From: Podospora pseudocomata
Lineage: Eukaryota > Ascomycota > Sordariomycetes > Sordariales > Podosporaceae
Reading direction: 5' to 3'
Assembly (NCBI RefSeq): GCF_035222375.1
Contig: NW_026946363.1
Span: 7,564,001-7,628,000 of the forward strand
Length of the DNA stretch: 64,000 nt
A program made the translations under genes and the position numbers. The notes under the pieces were generated by a model that saw only the letters and a program-made list of their open reading frames with translations, did not search any database and was not told the DNA's origin. Of the stretch, positions 11,900 to 22,028 are shown in pieces. Numbering within the stretch: position 1 is the first letter of the stretch; every line of letters begins with the position of its first letter.

Positions 11900-12100
11900 T
11901 CGTGACGATAAGGCGCCTTGATAAATGCGAGGGAGGGATAGATATGGGAGGTGGAGGAGGGATGATAAGAAGATGATAAGGAAATTTTTGAACGGATCCC
12001 AAGTGTGGGGCACCAGTGATAACACAATCGCTTTTTGGGCGACTGATCGATCTGCAGACAGCGCGGGAGCCAGTGTGGGTTGGGGGCTTAGATAAGCGCA
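11900..12100 (-). promoter_or_regulatory. Cluster of five WGATAR sites upstream of the GATA-factor gene
   Basis: On the plus strand, TGATAA occurs at 11919-11924, 11963-11968, 11974-11979 and 12017-12022 and AGATAA at 12090-12095. This is five consensus GATA-factor sites in under 180 bp, beginning about 75 bp upstream of the start codon of a GATA factor. The motifs are directly visible; regulation by AreA/AreB-type factors is inferred. Confidence 0.6.
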
Positions 12101-12572
12101 ACCCCACCGGATTTTTTCACCCTGATGACATCGTGAAGAGCCAATTGGAGGGGAAAAGGGCGGCCAACAATGGACATGGGTTCCGTCCGACTCTCCCTGA
12201 ACCCGTGCGTCCTTGGATTGATTCGCAAACCCCTCTGCAAGCACTACAATCGGGCCTCGGTGATGGATTGTCGAGATCGTCTATACGACATGGGTGGAAT
12301 TGACGAGCAAACAAAGTGTGAATCTGAACGTACCAAGTTACCACCCGGGCCAGGATGGGTGCTCGCAGGCGACGTTCTAGGAGGCATCGCAGGCGCGATC
12401 GCAACAGGCCTGAACGAAACAAATGCGTTAGTCAAGTTAGTTCCATAAACAGGCAAGCAAGCAGTGACAGCTACGGACTGGATGAACCGGAGTCACAATG
12501 GCCTGCAACGAATACAGTTCGAATGCGCGTCTCCAGCAGCTCCATGCGCCACAAAGAAAAATAACACTGACC

Positions 12573-12780
12573 TAGGCTGCTGTATCTGAGGGGTGCCCGT
12601 ACCAGGGGCGAATGTAGAGATACCCGGGAGCGGGTTCAAGGGCGTACTGCCAGAGGCTGTACTAGGCGCATCCGGGTGCGTCGCTGCCAGGCTCGGAGAA
12701 GTAGGCCGCGCCTCGGGCTCAGGAGCTGAGGGCAGTGGTGGCCCCGATGACAGGCCTTCGGTCGCCGCGCTTTCGTCCAT
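12573..12780 (-). other. Candidate alternative 5' coding exon of the GATA-factor gene
   Basis: On the same strand as the GATA gene, an ATG at 12780 opens 69 codons rich in Pro, Ser, Ala and Thr that begin MDESAATEG and end GTPQIQQP. They close at a good donor (GTCAGT after 12573). Proline/serine-rich N-terminal extensions are plausible for long AreB isoforms. A branch-like GTTAGC (11828-11833, read as GCTAAC on the coding strand) and a CAG acceptor (11807-11809) lie just inside the short isoform's N-terminus. However, the phase of the GTCAGT donor does not fit that acceptor directly, so a different donor or an extra exon would be needed. Treat as a candidate. Confidence 0.4.
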
Positions 12781-13950
12781 CTTCCAGTCAGGATGAAAGG
12801 GGATTTGCTGATTGATATCCGGGGGCGGCGTCGGCTCCGGGTGCAAAGGGGAGAGATGGGGAGGCTGTAATTGCGCCAGTTTGATCGAGGTCGTGAGAAA
12901 CACTGTGCGCCGTTGAAAGGTCGCGGTCGCGAAAGAAACTTGGAGGGGCGTCGACGGAAGACTGCGGAAGGAGACAGGTTTCCCGGGGCCGGGCGGTCGG
13001 GGGAGCCGGGAAAAGAAGCGGTGCCGCACAGCGATTCGAACGGCAGTCGTGCTAAGGGCAGTGCAATGGATCGGAGCATGCGAGATGGGGGGCGCGAGAG
13101 GCAGTGGTGAATTCGCCAAACACGCGCGACGGGTGCCAACAATTGCAAAGGGAAGCGGTAGGCGGCAAAAGCGGACAAAGACTGGAGATTTCCTCGTTCT
13201 CTCTCGATCTAAGACATTACAATACTAATCAGTCTTTTTTGCGCAAGGCAAACGAGGGAAAAAGCCGACACGGGGAATAAACAGAACGAACAATACAAGA
13301 AACAAATCCCCTTTTCCAGTGCAGGACGATCGAGCCTCGACTTGTAGGTTCCTGTGTTACAACACGGAATTACACAGTAGCGCTAATCCAAATCTTTTTG
13401 AGTGGCTAGGGACCGACCGCTATATTTGGACGCTTGGCACGCTGATTGGCTTGGTTTGCAGCTTATCGTCCAGCAGAGCCTCGAAATAACCTACACTGTA
13501 GGTAGTGATCAAATAGTATTTGGGAGTCACATCTGAAGGGATATCCAAATATCACTTGTGATCATGTCTATGCTCTCATCCCCCTTAGGAGCGCAAAACA
13601 AGATCCCATCTATAAGTCTATACATAATATTAAGGTGACGCTTTTCTCCTGATCCTTCGTTTACTTGTCTACATGGCAGACCCTGGAAGCAAGGTGAGAC
13701 CAAGTTTAGCAGATAAGATACGAGATAGGAGCTTGGCGATAAGAAGCAACCAGCGACCCCAATGTCCATGGTGGTTTGTACTGTGTGCCAGTATCCATTA
13801 TAGCACGTCAAAAACACCATAGTTGGCGCATGAAGAACCGCAAGCGTTATGGTTCCTGAGCTGAATTCAATGATTGATCAAGACAGTTCATGGCCAGTCA
13901 AAAGCCGGCCGCCAAGTGGCAGGACAAGCCGTCAGCTGGTCGAGCTTTGA

Positions 13951-15303
<1,353 letters not shown>

Positions 15304-15698
15304 GGTTGAGTGGCGGAGGGAAAGGGAGTTGTAATGGAGACCTGTCAATCTGGATGTTCGAATCCAGAGCCCATGATACCCAAAGCAGGGCCTGATGCTG
15401 ACTGAGTTGGCGCAAATCTTCTGCTTTTGTGACTTTTTTTGCTTTGAGGACAGTGATCCTCTTTTGGTTGGCGAGTTTGGAAAAGGAACCGAGGCACTGG
15501 CGTCATCGGTTTCCATATCCGTTGGTGCGGGGGAACGTGGGGAAGGCAGATCCGGGCCCGAACTCCTTAGCGCCGGGATTCGATTTCTTAAAGGGACGAC
15601 ACCCAGTGGCTCATCAAGGTTGATCCCTTTCGTTATTACTGACTGCATTTATGTACATTAATTGATATCTCGATTTAAGGTGATTCACCACATTCACC
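15304..15698. other. Intergenic region between KRR1 and the MDR oxidoreductase gene
   Basis: Both neighbours are on the plus strand; this gap of about 0.4 kb should contain the KRR1 3' UTR and the promoter of the next gene. No motif stands out. Confidence 0.6.
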
Positions 15699-16877
15699 AT
15701 GCCTCAAAATCAGAGCCTCACCATCAAGCCTATCGAAGGTGCAAAGCCGGGCAAGGTCTATTATCCGTGAGTTTTGGCGTTCCCATGCAACTCTCTCACC
15801 AAGTATTAATAAGCTTGAAGCCTTCACCTCAACACATCACCTGTTCCCACGCCCGGACCGGGCCAGGTGCTCGTCAAAGTGCAGGCCAGCGCTCTCAACC
15901 ACCGCGACCTCTTCATCCGCCAGCACCTCTACCCCGGCATCTCCTTTTCTGCCCCTTTGCTAGCCGATGGTTATGGAACTGTGGTTTCACCAAGCTCATC
16001 ACCGTTGTACAACAAGCCCGTCTTGGTCACACCCTCGCGCGGCTGGATTTCATCAACTGACGGCCCTGAACCCATTCCTGCGACGGAAACCAACAGGGAG
16101 GAAAAGGAATGGAGTGTAATTGGCGGGTCGGCTCGTTATTCTGATCAAGGAACGGCTCAAAACTTCATCGTGGTGCCCGAGGAGGAGGTATTTCCTGCTC
16201 CGGGCCACTTGACATCCGTGGAAGGGGCTGCGCTGCCTTTGGCTGGGTTGACGGCGTGGAGAGCGCTGATCACAAAGGGGGAGGCCGAAAGAGGTCAGAA
16301 TGTGTTGGTCACGGGGATTGGCGGAGGTGTCGCGCTCGCGGCTTTGCAGTTTGCGGTGAAGAAGGGGTGCAATGTTTATGTTACTTCGTCGTCGCAGGAA
16401 AAGATCAACAAGGCGTTGGAAATGGGCGCCAAGGGTGGGGTGTTGTATACTGAGGCGACTTGGGAAAAGACACTGCTGAAGCAGCTGCCCAAGACAAGGC
16501 CGTTTATCGATGTCATTGTCGACGGGTCGGGAGGAGATATTGTTGCCAAAGGAATCAAGATGCTAAAGCAGGGAGGCAAGATTGTGGTGTATGGGATGAC
16601 AGTGGGACCGAAAATGGAGTGGAACATGAATGCCGTGTTAAAAAATATTGAGTTGAGAGGCACGAGCATGGGCAGCAGGGCTGAGTTTGGGGACATGGTC
16701 AAGTTTGTGGACGAGAACAAAATCAAGCCGGTTGTCAGCCGGGTTGTGAGCGGTGGGTTGGAGAACATCCAGGACATCGATGGGCTGTTTGAGGATCTCA
16801 AGGGTGGCAAGCAGTTTGGCAAATTGGTCATCCTGGTAGACCGAGAGGAAGAAGGGGCGAGGTCACCCAAGTTGTAG
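15699..16877 (+). CDS. MDR-superfamily oxidoreductase (quinone-oxidoreductase / YogA-like)
   Basis: Two exons (15699-15766 and 15821-16877) give 374 aa. The intron (54 bp) joins PIEGAKPGKVYYP to PVPTPGPGQVLVKVQA, the usual N-terminus of zinc-type alcohol-dehydrogenase-like proteins. The GroES-like domain contains ALNHRDLFIRQHLYPG. The Rossmann part contains PLAGLTAWRAL and the nucleotide-binding NVLVTGIGGGVALAALQFA, and then YGMTVGP. No obvious catalytic or structural zinc Cys cluster is visible, so it is more likely a zinc-independent, NADPH-dependent quinone or enone reductase than a true alcohol dehydrogenase. The substrate is unknown. The acceptor (GAAG) is not the commonest type, but it is the only one that keeps frame. 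Confidence 0.8.
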
Positions 16878-17005
16878 GGATGTGTGCAACTTCTCTGTAT
16901 CAATCTCTAGCCTTTTTGCTGATGATTTATGCTGAGCTCAGCTCTTGAAACGCTCGCGACTTTTGTTTCCCTAATGTTCAGGCAACCTTCCTTCAAATCG
17001 TCCCA

Positions 17006-17517
17006 CTACTTACTATCCCCATTATCAAGAGAATGAATCGCCGCGGCGACACCCACCCACTCCTCCAGACTCCTTACATACCCATCCGCGGCTGCGTCAG
17101 CTAAGCTTTCATGACCCCAGACCACTACCTCGTCAAACTCAGCTTGCACCTCCAGTCTCCCATGGCTATTTTTCTCGAGATCTATCACATCTGCCTTTCC
17201 GTTCTGATCTGGTAATGATGAGATGGCAACAACACCTTTGTATCCTTCTGGCAATGCGACGGGCTTGCCTCTTAGCTTGCGGCCGCGGAAGTAGGCTTCT
17301 TTGATGCCTGCAGAGAATGTTAGTCATGGATGAAAAAGACCTGGAAAATGCTAGAGGGCATACCTGTTGATGATGTTGATGTTTGTGGGTCCCAGAAGGA
17401 CTGTGTTGGTTCGACTGGCCCGGTATGATGGATTTTGCAAGGGAGAAGGTGGGCCGTCGTTCTCTTTGGCGAAGAGGAGGCAGAGCCAATGTCAAGAATT
17501 GGTTGCGATGTTCCCAT
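17006..17517 (-). CDS. rnh203: Ribonuclease H2 subunit C (non-catalytic)
   Basis: Two exons (17364-17517 and 17006-17307; intron phase 1) encode 151 aa. The N-terminal part has HLLPCKIHHTGPV and the second exon begins with GIKEAYFRGRKLRGKPVALP, the hallmark of RNASEH2C/Rnh203 proteins (a LP/I-C-I-x-G start and a YFRGR-x-L-x-G segment). This subunit holds the heterotrimer together with RNase H2A and H2B; the enzyme removes ribonucleotides from DNA and resolves RNA:DNA hybrids. The length fits fungal orthologues (yeast 110 aa, filamentous fungi longer). The gene lies tail to tail with the oxidoreductase gene, with only 128 bp between their stops. Confidence 0.85.
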
Positions 17518-18379
17518 TTTGTAGATTCGATCAAAGAAGGATGAGATGGATATCCTTTCTGGTGTCTTGAGTGGGATGAGTTGAAAGGAGCGCGTCAACA
17601 ACGGAGAGTTTAATTGAAACGCGATTGGAGACGCGTCGCATGTCCACCAAGATTCTCAGGTGGGGCGCCCCGACCCTAACCCGGCCGCGCATTTGATGCC
17701 CCTGACACAGTTCCGCCATCAACGTGAAAGACAAACTGGTTCCAATACAGGAGATTAAATATTTTGATTGATCTCAGTTACATATGAGTGAACTCTGTCT
17801 TGCACTCACACAGGATACTGAATATTGGCGGGCTTGCGGCAGTGAAGAACGACAGGGGTGATGTGATGATGTGATATGGCCCTCAACAGATATGAGACGA
17901 GCAGTTCATACTGAGAAGTGGCCCTTCCAATTATTTTACAAGATGGGCTCGAAAAGCTATCCTTCCATTTGCCTCCTGTGACAGTCTATCGACCCGCCAC
18001 ATTAGCAAAACCCCTTCTCCGCCGACACGAACCCCATTTAATATGTTTGGTGGTGACACGATCGATATATCGTGCATGTTTCTCCAAGAGCGGGCAAGGT
18101 CTCGCTTTGTGTCGATATTCTTCAAGTGATCGCATTCCTCTGCTGTTCATGGCGGCCACATGCGATTCGCGATGACTGTCTTCGGAAGAATAATACCATA
18201 ATATCAGTGGCCTTAATAGACTGGGTCATCTCCTGTCAATCGTCGAAGGCGGTCCAGATAAGTTTGGACACTCCTGCCAGGCTGGAGACAGCCTTACATT
18301 CTGTTTCCAGCATTGACACTTCCAACAGCCAGCGTCAACTGGTGATCTACAGATGATGTCTTTCATATTCCGTGGCCAT
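17518..18379. other. Intergenic region upstream of RNase H2C
   Basis: Both flanking genes are on the minus strand; this 0.86-kb stretch should hold the RNase H2C promoter and the REX4 3' UTR. I found no coding exon or RNA gene in it. Confidence 0.6.
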
Positions 18380-19399
18380 TCACTTCCTCTTCGACTTTTT
18401 GCCCTTCCCTGCTTTGTTCGGCCTCTGTTTGGTCTTGACATCTTCCGGATATCGGTTCGCGTGCTCCATGTCGAAGGCCGGCTTGTGTTTTCGAAACAAC
18501 AGCATGGCCACCCTTGCGTCTTCGATACTGCTGTGTTGGCCCGTTTGGATCTCCAACCCCAGAATTTCCTTTGCCAGTGCTTTCAAAGCAGGCTTGGGTC
18601 CGTTCCCGTACTTCTTGAACCCCGAAAACTTGGCTGTATCCCGTATCATCTTCATTGGATGATCAAGGTCAAGACACTTGAGATCATGCTTGACATCGTG
18701 ACCGACAACTATCCTGCCTTTTAAAAGCTCGGCTACTTCAGCCTGAACTTCAGAAAACGGACGGGCATCCCTCATGTGTTTTGGCGCGATGCCAGACACG
18801 GCAGTTCGCCAATCCGTGACCTTTTCGCGCTGGAGAACGTAGGAGTCGTAGATTTGGGTGCCATGGAAATCAGTTATTGAGACACGGGCGAGGGAAGAGT
18901 CAACGCCACCGGGGCCGAATCCGACCATTTCGCAGTCTATCGCCAGGTATTTCGTCCTATCCAATGAAGCTGTTGGGGAGAGGCCCTGGTTGGGGTGGCT
19001 GGGCAAAGAGGACAGGAGGGTGGGGGAAATAGTGAGGTTGTAAGCTTCCGACAGTGACTCGTGGGAGATGCCATGGTTTTGCCTCAGAAAATGAATAGAT
19101 GGTTGGTTCGTGAGAGGGGCCGTCGAGGTGACTGGTTGAGAAGAGACAGCGCCCATTTTTTCCGTTGAACTGGTTGCCGAGGTCGTATTTGTTGGTTGCT
19201 TCTTCGGGAAGGAGGATGTTCTGGTCCTTTTATTTTTCGGCTTTGAGTCTTGATCATCAGATGCTGACTTCCTCTTCTTATTGTTGGCAGGGGCTGAGGG
19301 ACTGGCTGAGGCTGATGAAGAGAATGCTGGTTCTGAAGCAGATCCAGCTTTGAGGCGTGCTTGCAGAATCTTCCAATTCGATGAGAGTTCTGGGGCCAT
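18380..19399 (-). CDS. rex4: REX4 3'-5' RNA exonuclease
   Basis: Single exon, 339 aa. The first 125 residues are Ser/Lys-rich with nuclear-localisation-like KKRKSASDD and KPKNKRTR. The DEDDh exonuclease domain follows: ExoI with AIDCEMVG (D155, E157), then VSITDFHG, ExoII with VVGHDVKHDLKCLDL, and ExoIII with HSSIEDARVAMLLFRKH supplying the catalytic His and Asp. The C-terminus is basic (KAGKGKKSKRK). This matches the REX4 family (yeast Rex4, Xenopus XPMC2), which contributes to ITS1 processing of pre-rRNA. Yeast Rex4 is 289 aa, so the extra length is in the disordered N-terminus. It starts head to head with ESA1. Confidence 0.92.
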   Translation of the reverse strand: MAPELSSNWKILQARLKAGSASEPAFSSSASASPSAPANNKKRKSASDDQDSKPKNKRTRTSSFPKKQPTNTTSATSSTEKMGAVSSQPVTSTAPLTNQPSIHFLRQNHGISHESLSEAYNLTISPTLLSSLPSHPNQGLSPTASLDRTKYLAIDCEMVGFGPGGVDSSLARVSITDFHGTQIYDSYVLQREKVTDWRTAVSGIAPKHMRDARPFSEVQAEVAELLKGRIVVGHDVKHDLKCLDLDHPMKMIRDTAKFSGFKKYGNGPKPALKALAKEILGLEIQTGQHSSIEDARVAMLLFRKHKPAFDMEHANRYPEDVKTKQRPNKAGKGKKSKRK

Positions 19400-19855
19400 G
19401 ATGGCGGATTCGAGAGTTGGTAATGTTATTTCAGGAGCATCCAGTCGGGATTTATGAACCTCGACAGTATTGATGATGTTCTAGGTGTTGGAGTTAAGTC
19501 CTTTTGAGTGAGGATAAATACATTGAGATTTGCACCATGAACGAAAGTGGACCAGTGAGGTGAAGTTTCGAAAGGGTTAGGGTTGGCACCGCCCCTGCTT
19601 GAGATTTAAGCCAAGGACTTTTTGAGCAACAGCCGCAGCCATCAAGGTGCCTGACATGGATTGTTCTGGGCCACTGGCGTGGCGCCAGAAATTGTGGACC
19701 GTGCCCCAGAAGTCCATCTTTTGGAGGGGCAATTAATTCACTGCAACAGCTCTCAAATCCTAAGCTGAACTGCAATTGAGTACTTCGTAGCCAAGTCGCA
19801 TCACGACGCCCATCAACTTCCCACCAACCTCCGACAGCGCGCATCGAAATTCATC
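19400..19855. promoter_or_regulatory. Shared divergent promoter region of REX4 and ESA1
   Basis: The two start codons are 456 bp apart on opposite strands, so both promoters must lie here. No TATA box or recognised operator is clear. Shared control is inferred from arrangement only. Confidence 0.5.
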
Positions 19856-21431
19856 ATGAGTCCTAGCGGAGAAGCAACCGCCGGCCGCGATGAGCCACGG
19901 AAAAAGGGCATCGCGACAGCGGACACTCTTGTGTAGGGATTGCTCCTTGTTCATATGTGTGTCGCATTCGTGGCTGGCTGTACTGACATCTTTCGACAGC
20001 GCTGGATGTGTCGCTTATGTTACAAAAGATGGCGAACCGCGTCGCGCAACCATTCTGGGCATCAGGGAGACAAAAAGTGGGCGCCAATGGTATGCAAACT
20101 TCGACAGCTTTAACAAACGTCTCGACGAGTGGGTGCCGCAAGCAAGGATAAATTTCGACAAGGAGGTCGAGTGGCCGAACCCCGAAAAGGATAAACCAAA
20201 GGACCCAAAGAGCAAGAAGACAACCGCCGCAACATCCAAGAAGTCACAACCGTCTAAGAAGAACCAGAAACGAGTCAGTAAAAGGGAACAGTCGGTTGCA
20301 TCCGAAGGCCAGACGCCACACCCCTGGACGGAATATGTCGAGAATGGGCAACACAAGGATAAGAATCAGGAGACGGAGGAGAAATCCATGGGGAGTTTGG
20401 AAGTGGGAGGAACACCTGGCGTTCTTGGACCAGACGAAATGGAAATCGACGATGACGAGACACCAGCCGGCGCAGCCAAAAAGGACAGCCTCGGCCCTTT
20501 TAGTCGTCAGCAAGAGATTGAAAAACTCCGGACGTCAGGGTCCATGACTCAAAATCCAGCTGAGGTATCACGGATCCGAAATATCTCACAAGTCGAGTTT
20601 GGACGGTACGTGTTGTTTCCATGGTACTTTTCGCCATACCCCGAAGTGTTCAGCCAGGAGGAGTCCATTTTCATCTGCGAGTTCTGCCTGAGCTACTACG
20701 CGGACATGAAATCTTTCTCAAGACATCGGCAGAAGTGCACACTTCAACACCCCCCGGGAAACGAGATCTATCGGGACGACTTTGTGTCATTCTTTGAGAT
20801 AGATGGCAGGAGGCAGCGAACGTGGTGTCGGAACCTGTGTCTGTTGTCAAAGATGTTTCTTGATCACAAGACACTTTACTACGATGTCGACCCATTCTTG
20901 TTCTACGTCATGACGACGAGAGACGAGCGAGGGTGTCATCTTATTGGATATTTTTCCAAGGAAAAGGAAAGTACAGACGGTTACAACGTTGCGTGTATTT
21001 TGACGCTCCCACAGTATCAGCGGAAAGGTTATGGTCGTCTTCTGATCCAGTTCTCGTACGAACTTTCCAAGATTGAGGGCAAACTTGGATCACCGGAAAA
21101 GCCGCTCTCAGATTTGGGTTTGCTGAGTTACCGCCAGTACTGGTCAGAAAACATCATCGACCTGCTGCTGGGCTTTAGCGAGAGAGATGAGAAGTGCACC
21201 ATCGAAACCATTGCACAGCACCTTGCCATGACGGCCACCGACGTTGAGCATACCCTTCAGGCACTAAAGATGCAGGTCTACCATAAGGGTGAGCACAAGA
21301 TCGTGCTGTCGGACAAGCTGGTGGAACAGCGGGCCAAGAGCAGAACGAAACAAAAGAGACTGATTGATCCTGAACGGATCCAGTGGAAGCCACCCGTGTT
21401 TACAGCATCATCAAGAACTTGGGGTTGGTAG
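19856..21431 (+). CDS. esa1: ESA1 histone acetyltransferase (MYST family, NuA4 catalytic subunit)
   Basis: Two exons (19856-19932 and 20000-21431; intron phase 2) give 502 aa, with the junction reading IATADTLVAGCVAYVTKDGE. A Tudor-knot/chromo-barrel domain covers residues about 27-90 (RRATILGI, WYANFDSFNKRLDEWV). An acidic and Lys-rich linker follows, then the MYST module: the C2HC zinc finger (CEFCLSYYADMKSFSRHRQKC), catalytic Cys C358 in YNVACILTLP, the acetyl-CoA loop QRKGYGRLLI, and the general base E392 in GSPEKPLSDLG. ESA1 acetylates H4 and H2A within NuA4 for transcription and DNA repair. All key residues are present, and the gene should be essential. Confidence 0.97.
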
Positions 21432-22028
21432 GATGATCCCAAACTTAGACTTATGTGGTTAGGGGTAGGCTCAATGGGAAACGAGGGCTTGCCAGTTCAA
21501 CTTATTCTTGAGAGCGTACCAGCTGCAACTTTGGAAGTACTTTTGGCACCCTCTCGACAGGAAAAAAAAGTCAGTCTACGCGGCTCGACTTTCTGAACGC
21601 GAGGAAATGGACTGGTCAGAGTAGTAGAGAGGACACGCTGTGTAAAATAGGTAATGTAGATGATTAGACGACAACCAATGATGACGGTATACGCATGTAT
21701 TGAGTACCGTGTGCAGATTATGTGCATATCTTCATAACGGGGCAATTAAACAGGCCCCCACACTCGCGTTGCCCCTTTTTGACTAAATCGCGTGTCCCGC
21801 GTTTTCTCGCGTTTCTATTGACTCGGTGGATCTTCCGTCTCTGTCCCTGACAACGCAGCTTCTTTGCGACAATCTTTCATCCCAGTCAATTTTCCCCGCC
21901 TGGTTTTGGTCGCATTTACAACCAAACAACCCAACGAGCCACTACTTCAGCTGTGTCTCTTACACCGGCTGTAAAGAGACGATAGACGATTCCACTTGTA
22001 CGAGAAACGAATTCAATAATAACGAAAA
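21432..22028. other. Intergenic region upstream of MCM6
   Basis: Gap of about 0.6 kb between two plus-strand genes, holding the ESA1 3' UTR and the MCM6 promoter. It contains the ACGCG cluster listed separately, and the part nearest the MCM6 start is pyrimidine-rich, as is usual for fungal promoters. Confidence 0.6.
21788..21812 (-). promoter_or_regulatory. Three clustered MBF-type ACGCG sites upstream of MCM6
   Basis: On the minus strand the hexamers ACGCGA, ACGCGG and ACGCGA occur at 21788-21793, 21797-21802 and 21807-21812, about 220-240 bp before the MCM6 start codon. MBF-type APSES complexes bind ACGCGN boxes and drive G1/S genes, including MCM genes, in yeasts. The cluster is seen directly; its function is inferred. 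Confidence 0.55.
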
